Source: Epiperipatus broadwayi (taxonomy: Eukaryota > Onychophora > Udeonychophora > Euonychophora > Peripatidae). From it: DNA of 64,000 nucleotides. The stretch lies in contig JAQFVV010006199.1 of NCBI GenBank assembly GCA_028023455.1, positions 7,946,972 through 8,010,971 of the forward strand, read 5' to 3'. The stretch's first letter is position 1. Every line of letters starts with the position of its first letter. Position numbers and translations under genes: made by a program. The notes under the pieces were generated by a model. That model had not been told where the DNA came from. It did not search any database and worked only from the letters and a program-made list of their open reading frames with translations. Positions 48,167 through 59,762 of the stretch are shown here, in pieces.

Positions 48167-48417
48167 GGGGTGATGTGATGATGATGAGGTGGATTTGCTC
48201 TATTTAAGTTCTGTAGCAGTTGTGTTAGGATTCCAGGATGATCTTGGCCTCACTAATTCATGGATTAACCTTTAGTCCATGAGAGTGCTAGCACTCGAAT
48301 ACCTGGACTTTTTTTTATAAAACACAATCTTTAGTAGCACAAAATTTTGTTGGTTTATTATCTTGAATTGTAATATTGTCCCCAAAACATGATTGTTTGA
48401 ATTCCAATGGCCAAGCA
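48167..48417 (-). repeat. 3' LTR of the gypsy-type element
   Basis: Shares with 54133-54402 the ordered blocks GTGATGTGATGA, TGTAGCAGTTGTRYTAGGAT, CACAAAATTTTG/CGCAAAATTTTT and TCTTGAATGTAA-like text. The divergence is high, implying great age. Exact ends are not defined. Confidence 0.6.
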
Positions 48418-48795
48418 TCACATATATAATATACTGATAGATGTAGAATCCATGAAAAAATGAATTCATCAAAATTTAAGTTAATAATAATTTAATCTAT
48501 TAAGAAATAAACAACAAATCATATATGACAAAGATTGATGTAATATGAAATTATGCAATTCTACATAATATATAGAGAATTGCTATATATTATTTTGGAC
48601 ATAAGTTGTAAATTAAATATAATTATTTAATATTTCAATTAATATCTGATGTTTTTGTGATATACTGGCTTGATGCAGCAGAATTTTGTTACAGTGGTTA
48701 TATGTATAATAAGGAAATATACAAATAAACAGAGAACATTTGGAAAAAAAAGTTGTCAAATATATATAAAAGGCGCACAAAAATAAAACTATTAG

Positions 48796-48884
48796 CCAAG
48801 CATTGTTAGCAGAGAGGTCAGCGCAGCTGCCTTGCAAGCAAGCAGTTGGTTGCAGACAGTTGTTGCGGGTTCGCCATGACATGA
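48796..48884 (+). repeat. Retroposed tRNA-like sequence with 17-bp target duplication
   Basis: An 89-bp tRNA-like insert lies between two exact 17-bp direct repeats AAAAATAAAACTATTAG (48779-48795 and 48885-48901). It carries GGTCAGCGCAGCTGCCTTGC, an anticodon-like CTTGCAA loop, and the B-box-like GCGGGTTCGCC. It belongs to the same family as the tandem tRNA-like units at 16.1-16.2 kb. The long TSD shows LINE-type target-primed insertion. A local duplication (GCAAGCAAGC, then a second CAGTTG) distorts the fold, so it is not a working tRNA. There is no long A-tail. Confidence 0.85.
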
Positions 48885-49063
48885 AAAAATAAAACTATTA
48901 GTATAATGTTTAACTCTTTCAAAGTTACAGAACCAAATTGCCAAGACTAAGCAATTAAATAAATAAACAATCTTATCTCAATTTTTCAAGAAAAGATGAG
49001 CACATAATATATATAGGTTTTTTTTTTTTTTTAATGATTATAAAATATACTGTCCTTTATACC

Positions 49064-49140
49064 CATGCTTTTCAAAGTGTGGGTCACGACTCCATATGGG
49101 GTCACAAATTTTAGAAAAACACTAAAAAATTATACATTTC
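49064..49140. mobile_element. hAT-type transposon terminal fragment
   Basis: The sequence CATGCTTTTCAAAGTGTGGG followed by TCACGACTCCATATGGGGTCAC matches the familiar hAT end pattern (a CA-start, TTCAAAGTGTGGGTCGCGACCCC-like block with an internal GGGTCAC repeat). The opposite end was not found nearby, so this is a solo end or a small MITE relic inside the gypsy-type element. Confidence 0.6.
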
Positions 49141-51343
49141 CAACGACCTAATATTAATCAAAACCAGTTTGGTAACACTACAAATATAGTATGTATGTGA
49201 GTTTATGATAATGAAAACTTCAGTCAGCTTTGCAAAATGTTGAAGAAGCTATGTCTTACAGTATTAAATATTCATAAAACAATTCTTCATGTAAAAATAA
49301 GCAAGCATGCTCAGTTCATTAGTATGAATATTTGTCTTTGTCTTTTTATTTTATAATGTCTATTGATATTTGTTAAGTTCATTTAAAAAGTGTAATATTG
49401 CCTTAACTAGTTTTTATTTAAATTTTGAATAATCTATAAATTTGATATCTGGAAAAAATGAATAAGATATGATTATGACATCTAGCCAAAATGAATATGA
49501 CCAGAGATCATCAACTGGTGCAATGCCATGCATTTCTTATTAGTGTAGAAAAATATTATATTATTAGAGGAGTAGCTTAGATGCACAAATTACTCAATTT
49601 TCAACAATCAAACCATTCAAAATACCCTAGCAGAACGTAGTCTTCACCTCTATTCAGAATCGAGTGGAAAACACATTATCTTAGCTTTTCACACCATCAC
49701 CATAGATTCTCCATTCACTCTTTTCTCTTACTTATCTCTAGTGATGAGTTTTAAGAAATAGGTATTATAATTTACTTTGATTCACTTCCTATCTTTTAAC
49801 AACTCATTTATATCTCTTTCACTTATAATTCTATAAAAACTTTTATAAGAATTGGATTTTTTTTTTTTTTTTATACAGATGCTGCTTCGGGAGATGAACA
49901 TATTTCTTATCATCATTCAATACATGAGTATTTTTTCTTTTTATCTTTTTATCTCTTTTTATTATGATAGAATGGGCCTTTGCCTATTTTGTTCTATATC
50001 ATATGATGATGCATTACTAATTGTATAATCTTTTAATAATTGAACATGCTTACTGATTTGAATAGGAATGGAGCAAATCTTATCAGTTCTGAATCCATTT
50101 TATACAATTGATCATTCACTTGATCTAGTTTGGCTATTTTCTACAATCAGTGTTTGCACAAACTCTAAATAACTATCCAGCTTCTGCATTGCACATTTAC
50201 ATGAGTTAGAGTAAATGATACAACTTTGCCATTCTACTAATATAAATTGATTCACATAGACAATAACTTTGATTTGATAATTATTGGAAGTTGGTGCTTT
50301 TCCAAGACATGAATAGTAGTGATGGTTTTTATAGAAGATAGGTTGTTAGAAATTTCATAAAGACATCCGTGATGATGATTGAATCTTTCTGAATAGCTGC
50401 ATTAGTCCATAATAATGGATCACTATGACCACTTTCTTAAAAATGATAGGACATAATACAAAGGATTTTCTCAATGGTTTGCTTCTCATACACATTCCTT
50501 AGGTGCAGAGTATAGATACTATATCTACATGTATCCCAATTGATAAATTAAACTGCAAAACAGCTGCTCTAATTTTCTGGATCCATAATGCTTGTACAAA
50601 TAGTTCTTTGATTGCTATGATTGATACATAAGTAAATTATTTTGCAGCCAAAATCAGTATAATATTTTTTTGGTTTGTGATTTGCCTCTCATTAACTGAA
50701 TACACATTTTTAATTTCTTTGATTATAGTCTTATAATTAATATCTTTTTGTTGATTCTAGTGAGCTTAAATCATTCTCAGCTAATACTTTTATAATTAGA
50801 ATCATAATCATCACGTAACTGGATAAGTCAGATTGCAGTTCATAATGTTAGCCACAATATTATTTAATCCTACACTATAATTAAGTGTGTAGTTGAACTC
50901 TTGAAAGATCAAGCTTCAATGCATTAAGTGGCTGCAGTTCAAATATATATGATTCAAGAGTTTAAGATTCTTGAGTCAATGGTTGTAGTAACTTCTAATC
51001 CTATTGCCAGAATTTGTACTTAATTCTTCACAAAGTAAAGGAATAGTTTTCCCAATTCATTGTAGCTATTGTCTGATTATAAAAAGACAAGTCATGGTAG
51101 AAAAAGTTACTTTTAGTATAAAGTTTTCCTTTACAAAATCTTAGTCATACTTGGGCTATTTCTATGAAGTGCCCTGGTTTTTTATGTCTGTTGCAAAATA
51201 GAAATTATATATTCTATTAATGATCACATTTTTTTTTGTTTTTGGTATCAGGAATGACTTGATTGTCATAATGCTGATGAGTATGCGATCACATTCCTCT
51301 TGATTTTTTTCTATATGCCTTAAAAACACTACTTCATTGGTTA

Positions 51344-51541
51344 TTATTGTACTTTTTTAGAAATTTTTTTTTGAAACTTCCTGAATTCTTTAAGAAAAAT
51401 TTTTATGATGTGGATATTAATACAAACTGGGGACACTATTACTATGTTATCCACATACATGATTATTAATTTTTTTCCATTTCCAAAGGGAGGACTTGAT
51501 TTAGTCATAGATATAATTAGCAACATTGTTTGTAAATCCAA
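51344..51541 (-). pseudogene. RT catalytic-box remnant of the gypsy-type element
   Basis: The minus-strand frame contains PPFGNGKKLIIMYVDNIVIVS and then HIIKIFLKEFRKFQKKI. The YVDN box corresponds to the Y/F-x-D-D catalytic motif with the second Asp changed to Asn, which would inactivate polymerisation. The following region, with hydrophobic and basic residues about every four positions, matches the helix after the palm (L-x-x-V-F-x-R-L type). Only this short piece stays open; its neighbours are frameshifted. Confidence 0.6.
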
Positions 51542-53319
51542 AGAATATCCTATTGAACTGATAAAAGTAGCTAGTGCAGCAAATCAACGCTATTTTTTTT
51601 GGTCATCTCTGAATAGCTCAATCTGCCAGTAACTAGATATAAAATCAAATGTAATGATTACTTGTTTATTTTAAATGAGTTTGGTATCATTGTTTTTTTT
51701 AAATTTTTACCGTAATATTATATAAGGGATGGATATTTTGAAATTTATACCCCATTTCGTTTTATTGAATTATTTTTAATTTCAATTTTGTATGATCTGG
51801 CCTAATATAGTCGACCATTGTGTACCTGTATTCCATGCATATAATCTTTGTTGATACCAGGTTTGTTAAAAAAAATTGCTAGTATTTATATAATGCCTCA
51901 AATTTAGCTGATAGTCAATTTGGATCTTGACTTACACATCTAAAAAATTTGACATATTTTTTATATAGTTTATTTCAATAGATGTCAAAACATTTATAAC
52001 TTTTCCTTGAAATCTTAACTGGCATTTTTCACAGTCTAATATACTATTGACCCTGTTATGGAAATCAGATCCCAAGGTAATTCACATTGGAAATTTATTT
52101 TATTCATTCTGACAATTTTGTATCCTGTCTTCAATGACAAAGTTTGTATTTCTGATTACAGGTTGATAATCTGGTCAAATAATTCTTCAGATATGACTGA
52201 AATTTGACCCCCTGAATATACTGTATTAGAGTTTCAGCAAAGATTCCTTATGTGATAAATTTGTGTCTTGGAATATTTTTGGAATGTAAATCGAAGAATT
52301 TTATTGTCTCAAGTATCTGTTAAATTCTTTTCTTTGCATATAAACTCATCTGTGCATTCAACATTTTTCCAGGCAGTTCCAGATCACAAAATGAGCTTCC
52401 TAGTGAAATCTTACATCATTTAACTTTGTTCATTAGTTCACTTGGCATTGTTATCTTGCATAAAAATTGAAACAGGACAATGGTGACTGATTTGTGAAAG
52501 TTATTTCCACTTCATTCTATGACTTGTCTAACACTTTATCCTTTTCCTATTAACTCTTGAAGGAGTAATCTTAATTTTCTTTCTGACTGACATATAATCA
52601 ATATTGACATTTTCTTTGGGTCTAAACAGTTGTCTGTTTTGGGCACTGCCAGGTTTTTATTTGTTGTTTCTGAAACCTCCCTGCATATAATTGCCCTTAT
52701 CAATGTTATTTAGATATTCATCTACCTGCATAATGATCTTTCTATTTGTGCTTCTAATTATTTGATTAATTTTATAGTATAGCGAGTTGTGTTCTAACAA
52801 ATTCTAATAATCCGTCTGTTAGTGAAGGTAGTCTGCATTTTGGGATCTTGACTATGGTCTATGAGTATAGTTCTGTAGCTCATCTATATTTTTCTCTGAT
52901 ACTTATATTTCATACTTGCCACTTTTCTGTTTGATAATTATTTAACACTACTTTTTGTAATCTTATTAATGATTTGGATTCTAAGTTAAAGAATTCCATT
53001 AGTGATTAGACATCCTTTGCAAATTAAGGCTATTATACATTTTTGTCTGGCCTTTGCACAGTCTAAAGAAAAATAAATGTCAAAACTGTCAATGTGATCC
53101 TATTTTTTTATCTTCTATAAGCTCTTGTTGTATTCTTTGTGCTCTTCTAGCACATTGTCTTTTTTTGATTTCTTTCCTCTGTCCATCTTAGTTTATCCAG
53201 CCTTTCCTTAATCTCCTTAATGGTGATTTTTATTATATTGTGACAACACCTCCATGCTTTTCTTTATTTGGCCTATTCATCTATCTTTAATTTTTGAATT
53301 ATTTATCTGACATATTCTA

Positions 53320-53815
53320 TCATCTTCCGCTTATTGACCTTCATTGCTTTTATTTTTGCATCCAAGGTTTCTCTCAATGTTTTTTGGTTATTAATGTTCA
53401 TCTCTTCTATTTACCTTTCAAAATTTCTTGGTTTTGCTGAACATTTTTTGATTGTTGATCTTTTTTTTTGTATTATCTTCATTCTTATTGTCATTTCATT
53501 ATACTTCTTTATTTCTTTTGTTTCTTCCATCTATTATTTTATTTAGTGTAAATTTAATGCCATTTAATTTTGAGCTGCATGCCTTTTTATATTATATAAC
53601 TCTAGATATCATTATTAATTTTTCTATTAATGTTCATTTTTTCTTTTTTTTCATCCAAGATTTTTTGGTTGAACATTTTTTGATTGTTGAAATTTTTTCT
53701 TTATATCATCTTCATTCTTGTCACCTGATTATAACTCCATTTTCTTTATTGACCTTGATTGGTTTGTTAATATTAATCTCAGTCTCTATATTTCTTCCAG
53801 CTGTTATTTAATTTA
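53320..53815. repeat. Internal repeats in the Gag region of the gypsy-type element
   Basis: Blocks such as GAACATTTTTTGATTGTTGA (53440, 53673), ATCTTCATTCTTRTCA and CTTATTGACCTTSATTG recur two or three times at about 230-240 bp. On the coding (minus) strand they would make a repeated, charged and probably helical Gag segment. The plus-strand open frames here are antisense shadows. Confidence 0.6.
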
Positions 53816-54132
53816 AATGTAATATGCCACTGTCCTTCCATGTAGCTCTAGTTGTTCTTTCTAGATTTTCGTAAACTCACCTTTCCCCATAAACTTTTCT
53901 TTTTAATGTTATCACATAACTTCATTTAGTCTGTTCTCTTTCTTGTATACTTAGTATTTTTATTCCCCATTTTGTATTATGCATATGTATGTGATTTTTC
54001 TATTTAACTAAATATTGGCCATAGCCATTATATTTTTGTAAATTTTTTTATTTCAGGGTTTATCTATAGTTCAGTGTTGAGATTCACTTTATGATAAGGT
54101 TTGCAGAGTTGGTTTACCATTTATGTAATTGA

Positions 54133-54402
54133 AGGAGTGATGTGATGAGGAAATAATGTGCCACTGTATAAAATTCTATTGAGATTATAATTTATGTAGC
54201 AGTTGTACTAGGATGATCACCAACTTATTTATAATTCATAAGTTAACTTGTAATTATTCCATGAAAGAATCATCATCTGGATTCCTAAAAGGACCAAGTT
54301 TTTTGCGAGATCTAATTCTGGTGCCGCAAAATTTTTCCAGTTTCAATCTTGAATGTAACATAATACTCATAATATGATTATTAGGATGCCAACGACTAAG
54401 GG
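54133..54402 (-). repeat. 5' LTR of the gypsy-type element
   Basis: Partner of 48167-48417 (see shared blocks there). It lies on the Gag side of the element, as expected for the 5' LTR on the minus strand. Termini and primer-binding site could not be fixed. Confidence 0.55.
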
Positions 54403-55149
54403 GGCATTACTGTCTGAACTCCCAGATAGACTGCCTTGCTGTGCTCATGTGGCTAATTTGTTCCGCAAGATAAGTTAAAGTTTTATATGTTTTTAATATC
54501 ATCTGGAAAATTTTTTATTGATGGAGAATATTTGCTTAGTGAGTGGATGTGAAAAGAAAATTAGAGTGCAGAGAGATAGATTTAATTGAATTTGGAAATT
54601 TCTGAAAAAATATTGCTGATATGCGATTCGATATGCCATTTTAAATATAAAAGAAAAAAATTTTTTTTTTGTATGTGTGTTTACTGCAAGGAGGCTTTAA
54701 AACTAAATCATATGTAAGATTAATTGGTTTTTAGTAAGTTTGCTATTAAATAATTTTTCAATTTATTTGAGAAAGAAGGTAACATTTGAGGTGTAAGATT
54801 AGCGAGCATGTTTTTCCATTATCATTTTTAAAAAAAAGTATTTTCTTTTTGTATAAAGAGGTTTGAAGAGTATTAGAAAAATCATAAATTTAAATATAGA
54901 GTGGTGGAATTGAAAAATAAGGAAATATGAATTGCATTTGTATCCTACAATGTGTATATAATGATCAGATGGAAATTAGGCATGCTTGATAGAGTATACA
55001 ATATGTGATAAGGTTTTTCATTTGAAATACTTAAATAAGACTAGAAAGAATGTAACAGGTGTAGGGTTATGAAGATCACGTATTAATGTGATAAAAGAGA
55101 TGACAAATGGTTTCTATGTGTAGATAGTTTAAAGAAAAATTCAGGAGAA

Positions 55150-55905
55150 ATATAAGATATTGTAGGTAAGGAATATAGAATAGAGAATATATTTAGGGGA
55201 ATGACAAATAATATGGATAACAAAATAAGTAATGCAATGGAGATAGTTAGGCAAAGAATAAGTAAGATAGAGGAAGAAGTAAAGGATGTAGAAATAAATC
55301 AAAATCATTAGAGATGAAGTGTGAACAAATCAAGGAATTAATGAATAGAAATGATAAGCAAGAAGTAGATAAGGAAGTCCAGAAGGTGGAAGAGAATGTT
55401 ACAGATGAAGTAGGAATATAAATTATGACACAGTATTGATAGGAGACTCATTAATTAAAAGATGTGGCAATGTAAAAAATAGAAATAGATATGTAAGAGT
55501 ATGTGCCTGGAACTAGAATTAGATATGTTACAGATAAGGTAAAGAAACAAGGGAATAGTAATGATTATATTATGGTAGGGGCAAATAATTTGTCAGAGCC
55601 ATTGGAAAGAGTAATGGATGAGTTACCATTGATTATTAATTTGAATAAGATTAAAAGAAGAATAGGAATAGTTGGATTACTACCACGATTTAACAATAGG
55701 TATATGTTAGATATGGCATATTCTATAAATGAGAGATTGAAAAAATTATGTGACAGAAATAATGTTATGATTGTGGATGTGTTGGGATGTTTTTATTAGT
55801 AAGAGGAAGTTATATAGTAAAGATGGATTGCATTTAACAAAACAAGGAAATGAAGGATTAGGGAGGTTGATTTATAAAAAATATTATAGTTCGGGAAACT
55901 CATAA
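55150..55905 (+). pseudogene. LINE ORF1 with GDSL/SGNH esterase-like domain
   Basis: A helical, charged segment (MDNKISNAMEIVRQRISKIE at about 55210-55270) precedes a GDSL domain. The block-I motif reads LIGDSLIKR at about 55436-55462. A frame change follows, and the frame 55503-55799 has PGTRIRYVTDKV, VGANNL (the GxND block-III region, with the catalytic-block Asp changed to Asn-Leu) and GIVGLLPRFN. After another frame change near 55793, KDGLHLTKQGNEGLG supplies the DxxH block V. Such domains occur in ORF1 of CR1/L2-type LINEs and probably act on lipids or as RNA-binding partners. At least two frameshifts inactivate it. Confidence 0.8.
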
Positions 55906-56098
55906 AGGGAGATAGGGTTTTAAATTACAGAATTATCAAAAAGAAAGTTAAGAATGGATAGGATATAAGAAGTAAATAAAGGGTAGCTGATTTAGATATA
56001 AATGTAGATGTGGAAAGGGGATAGGTTTGTGAAACTAATGATAAATAAGCTAATACCAAAGTAATAGAGAAGAAAGAGTCAAAAGAATTTATAAAAGA

Positions 56099-56284
56099 TT
56101 AATAAGAAAAGAACTTGTTAAAATTGGATATTTGAATATGCAAGGTGGTAGGAGACAAGAAAAGTGGCTGAAATTAAATAATGCAGATAAAAATGAAGAG
56201 CTTGAGGTATTAGCAGTAGTTAAAACACATCTAAGAGAAGAAGAACCTACACTGGAAGACTTGGTATTGAAGCGGTCAATCTGA
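56099..56284 (+). pseudogene. LINE ORF2 endonuclease N-terminal fragment
   Basis: The frame reads KIGYLNMQGGRRQEKWLKL and then LEVLAVVKTHLREEEPTL before a stop. It matches the start of an exonuclease-endonuclease-phosphatase domain, where N-x-x-G comes first and E-T-H-L contributes the metal-binding Glu. Here that Glu is Lys (KTHL), so the catalytic site was lost even before truncation. No RT follows. Confidence 0.8.
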
Positions 56285-56289
56285 TACTC

Positions 56290-57410
56290 AGATTGATCTT
56301 CACAGCCCATCCAGAATCTCTCACCACCAAACCATATTCAAACTCCATCATTACGCATATATATGCATTTATTAACACATTTTTTGCTTAATTATTAAAA
56401 TAATCATTGACATAGATATGTATAAATATTTTGATCTAAACACTTTCAATAAATAAATATTATATATTATTTTAATTCGTATATGTGCGTAATGGATACA
56501 TATATTTTATAGGTGAGGGGAGATTATTTGTAAAATATTTATAATATCAAAATATGTTATATTAATTTGTATTTTTAAAATTATGTTAAATTTTATTATT
56601 TATATTTAGTAATAGCGGTCAGAAAAAACTGATGCAATCCTGCCGAATATTTTCAAATGCAATTAAGTCAATTAACCGGATATCCATTAGTCCAAATTAA
56701 AATGTTATAATTTTATAGAAATAATGTAAGATCCATTAGTGGAAATTTTATCCATTTCAAATTTGTTTTAAAATCTAAGATTATATTTTAAAACAATCAT
56801 TCGAGAAATTCTTTGCAGGACTGCATTGTCTTAAAATTTACAAGAACAAAGGTGTGCATCTGGTCTGCAAATTGCAGATCGATAAAGTATATAAAATGCT
56901 TCAGATCAAGTAGCTAAAAGCATTCCAGAACAACTTAAAAATCATATAAATAGTGCCGGATTTGAATACCCAGAGAGAACAAGTAATTTAATAAGAGCAA
57001 TGGCAAGCTGAATCCACACTTGTGAGACCTGTGATTCAATGTACCATGACTAGATAAAACTTCACCTTTCTCACCGTTCAAAATGCAATCTTTCCCGACA
57101 TCATTGCCCAGGATCCAGACACCATAAACTATAACTATGTACCCATCTGCTAAATAATGAAAGTGCTACCTGCCTGATCAACCTGAATAAAAACTAGATC
57201 TAGTCTCCGATGGACTCTTCAAAACATAGCAAGAATCACCATTAATAATGAACAAGGTAACAAATTCATGTTGCTGTTATAACTCGTAAACTTACGTGAA
57301 TAATCTCAATTTTAAGCTAAATTTCTTGTCTAACCATTCCTTTAAATGTAGTAATAATTAATAAAGCAAGTCATATATAACATGACATTACTTTTATGAG
57401 CTTGTAATTA
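56290..57410. other. AT-rich DNA, nothing recognised
   Basis: No supported feature. A moderately GC-richer patch at 56980-57240 has no open frame or tRNA-like fold that I can identify. Confidence 0.45.
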
Positions 57411-57414
57411 CAAA

Positions 57415-57765
57415 AGGGCGGGGGACCGCGGGGGGGGGCGGGGGAGACACGAACAAAAAGCATTGAGACTGTTTCGGCGAAATGACCGTCAATGTTGGGG
57501 GTTTCGTCTCCTTTCAGGCGTAGCAAGCTTAGGAATTATTATAAGGCTTATACTGCTTCTTTTTGGTTGATTCAAAATGCTGGGGCCTGTCTCAGTGTTT
57601 ACGTGGTGGAATTTTATCTCTTCCAGACCTCTTTCTCAGCCTGGTTTGGGCTGGCGTCAGTGGAGAGCTAGATTTCGGCCTGCCTAAATTCACTCAAAAG
57701 CTCTTAGGCCTGTTTCGGCGGCTCCCCACATAGTTGGGCGGTTTCGTCTACCTATCTAGCAAAAG
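57415..57765. repeat. GC-rich island with a duplicated ~45-bp motif
   Basis: A sharp GC-rich island begins with a G-run (57416-57446). A motif reading CTGTTTCGGCG...TTGGGGGTTTCGTCTCCT at 57469-57512 is repeated as CTGTTTCGGCGG...TTGGGCGGTTTCGTCTACCT at 57710-57755, framing about 200 bp. There is no open frame. It looks like a SINE or the 5' region of an unidentified retroelement. A regulatory CpG-type island near the possible gene start at 59 kb is the alternative. Confidence 0.55.
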
Positions 57766-57774
57766 AAAGGAAAA

Positions 57775-58600
57775 AAAAAATAAATTATTATTATTTTGTA
57801 TTTTTTTGGTGAATTTGAGTAGTGTTGTAGTTTTTTATTATTGTGTTTTTTTTTGATTAAAGAATGTTTTTTTATTTTTTTGGATGTTTTTAAATGTAGT
57901 GTCATCTTTTAGCTGATATTAAGATCAGCAATACCATATCAACTAATATAATTTGTAAACTCTTACCTGATCTGTTAAAATGTATTAAACTCTCCTAATA
58001 TTTCTCATACTATTGAGCCTCTAGTAAATAATTATAATTTCTTATTTCACTTTCATGCGGTAACAATATTTCGTAATTTTGATTATTGTATTTTATATTT
58101 TTGTATTTTAAATAATATGCCAATAACCTCCTAAATTTGCAAGTATGTTTGATCTTTCTTTTACCCCCCCACCCCTTTATGAGGAGATCAATTAAGTTTT
58201 AATTAAAAACAAGTGTTGTTATTTTCATTAGAGCGAACACTTGCCAGTTTGGGAGAAAACAATTATATTATAAGGTTATAGTTGAAAAACAGAGTAGAAA
58301 TCTGTTTTCTAAGAAATGTTTTTTCTAATTTAATTTAATAGCGCTAGTTTTAAAATCACAAAATGTGTTTATTTTAATTTAAATATCTTACTCGATAAAT
58401 AACCACCACCTAACTCGTATATATGTAAAATTATTTGTAATTGTGAATATTAGTTTTTAAAAAAACTAACTAATTAAACCCTGATTATACAAATATAAAA
58501 ATATTTTTTTAATATGACTTACAGAAATATATATATATATATTTAATATGTCTAAAAAAACATGATTACAGCTGATGTAGATGTTAAGTCACAAGTATTT
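57775..58600. other. AT-rich DNA, nothing recognised
   Basis: Poly(A)/(T) tracts and a C-run near 58166. No supported gene. Confidence 0.45.
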
Positions 58601-58659
58601 GATTGGGTAGGCGGTTACTGCAGAGGGGAAAAAGCATAGCCCCGAGTCCTTGTACGCAG

Positions 58660-58700
58660 TATATAACATAAGACCATCTTTAAGTGCCCATCAGTCTATT
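58660..58700 (+). promoter_or_regulatory. Candidate core promoter: TATA box and initiator
   Basis: TATATAA at 58660-58666 is followed by TCAGTCT at 58691-58697. The spacing (about 33 bp from the first T of the box to the A of the initiator) is right for an animal TATA-Inr promoter, and TCAGT is the arthropod-type initiator. It lies in a locally GC-richer patch (58600-58780). The transcribed region would run toward the coding exon at 59.7 kb. A donor-like ACAG|GTGAAT occurs at about 58840. Confidence 0.4.
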
Positions 58701-59448
58701 TTTTGCAGGGATCCTGAGAAAGGGGAGGGTGGACCAAGTTGCCGTGAGCCTATAAGACACAAAACGATGAGAAATGCTCATTTGTGCTTATAACTTGGAA
58801 TTCTTATTGTTAGTATTATGCTTGAGTGGAAAGGATACAGGTGAATGTGGAAATGTTTCTCATTCCTGCCGTGTTAGACCCAAAAGTGGACGTTAAAGCT
58901 ACACATCACTTGTGAATGAGTCTGTGAGATATGTCAGCATGCTAATACAAAAAAAAAACACATGAATATTGACTTAAAGCTTAAGAATAAAATTAGTTTA
59001 AACCCCTATTTTATTCTCATTTCCTGGCCCCGGTGGTATGTACCATTTATTTATATATGGTACAAATATATTGGTATTCAGTAAGATATTTAAAAGCTAA
59101 GAAAAAAAAAGTAAATTTAGCGATCTTTTAAAAGAAAAACATTTTTAGATTTTTTCTGATTAGTATAATTTATTTTTTTAAAACTTACAATGAAAGTTAA
59201 AATTGTCATTCATATTTTTTTTTTCTAATTAAAAATAAAAGTAAAAATTGGAGAGAACAAAAGATACACAAATTACTAATCCAGATAAGCTAAAAGAAAA
59301 ATATTTTAGCTAATTAAAGATGGCAGAATTATGCTAAAAAAATAAAGAATTTGTAACTTAAATTTAAGACAGAGTGTACAAAATTATTATCTTATATGCT
59401 GGTAAAAGGACAAAAGGATGTGCAGAAGTTTCAAAAACTGGATCGAGG

Positions 59449-59482
59449 TATAAAAAGAAGAGAGCAACTTTGATCGAGATCT
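59449..59482 (+). promoter_or_regulatory. Candidate TATA box upstream of the coding exon
   Basis: GGTATAAAAAG at 59447-59457 is a consensus TATA box, and transcription would start near 59478-59482. About 210 bp downstream lies the ATG of a splice-ready coding exon. No clear initiator sequence is visible, so this could be an alternative start to the promoter at 58.66 kb. Confidence 0.4.
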
Positions 59483-59667
59483 TTCTTTACCTTCTGTTTC
59501 CATGTCTTAGACTTGAGGGTTTTCGTGAGCATAACCTGTGGCAATAATATACTTCTGCACAGATATGCCACTTGCTATACCAAGCTGTCACGCAAACATG
59601 GAAACGGAGCTTTGTGAATGCTGCTTTTTACAATGAAAGGGTCACCACAACTCTGCTTTTTCTCTAG

Positions 59668-59761
59668 CTATAGAATGGATCAATAATTGAAGATGCCAGC
59701 AGGAGAGACCAATAGAAATTCCTATGAGCTCGGGATCCCACAAATCTACACCAACTTACTG
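59668..59761 (+). CDS. Candidate first coding exon of a host gene
   Basis: A pyrimidine-rich acceptor CTGCTTTTTCTCTAG ends at 59667 and a strong donor G|GTAAGTT lies at 59761/59762. Between them an ATG at 59693 (A at -3; an upstream in-frame ATG is closed by TAA, fixing this start) opens 23 codons that stay open to the donor in phase 0: MPAGETNRNSYELG, then IPQIYTNLL. The composition (Pro, Gly, Thr, Tyr, Gln) is unlike chance frames here. The acceptor may be unused if transcription starts at the nearby TATA box. I do not recognise the protein, and no continuing exon is evident before 64 kb, so the next exon probably lies beyond a long intron. Confidence 0.5.
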
Positions 59762-59762
59762 G

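Larger units (their letters stand above)
48167..54402 (-). mobile_element. Decayed Ty3/gypsy-type LTR retrotransposon
   Basis: Minus-strand element with diverged direct repeats at its ends (48167-48417 and 54133-54402). Remnants lie in gag-pro-RT order. A T-rich plus strand (charged, coiled-coil-like Gag on the minus strand) is at about 53.1-53.9 kb. A Gag tail (GNYMQGGFRNN, then SAQNRQLFRPKENVNIDYM) is at 52.7-52.5 kb. A protease-like VISEELFDQII, with a NRVNSILDCEKCQLRF-like segment after it, is at 52.2-52.0 kb. An RT catalytic box is at 51.47 kb. The zone 49.9-51.2 kb should hold RNase H and integrase but is too broken to confirm. Stops and frameshifts everywhere, so it is long inactive. 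It contains a tRNA-like insertion and a hAT end. Confidence 0.65.
55150..56284 (+). mobile_element. CR1/L2-like LINE, 5' part only (ORF1 with GDSL domain, start of ORF2)
   Basis: The 5' portion of a two-ORF non-LTR retrotransposon, a clade different from the RTE copies. ORF1 remnants (55150-55905) show a coiled-coil-like start and a GDSL/SGNH hydrolase domain. ORF2 begins near 56099 with an endonuclease N-terminus and breaks off after about 60 codons. Loss of the 3' part is the reverse of usual LINE 5' truncation, so a deletion or rearrangement at about 56285 is likely. Confidence 0.8.

Noticed and set aside
53334-53811. Plus-strand open frames of 70 and 119 codons rich in Phe and Ser
   Set aside because: Antisense shadow of the A-rich Gag region of the minus-strand gypsy-type element.
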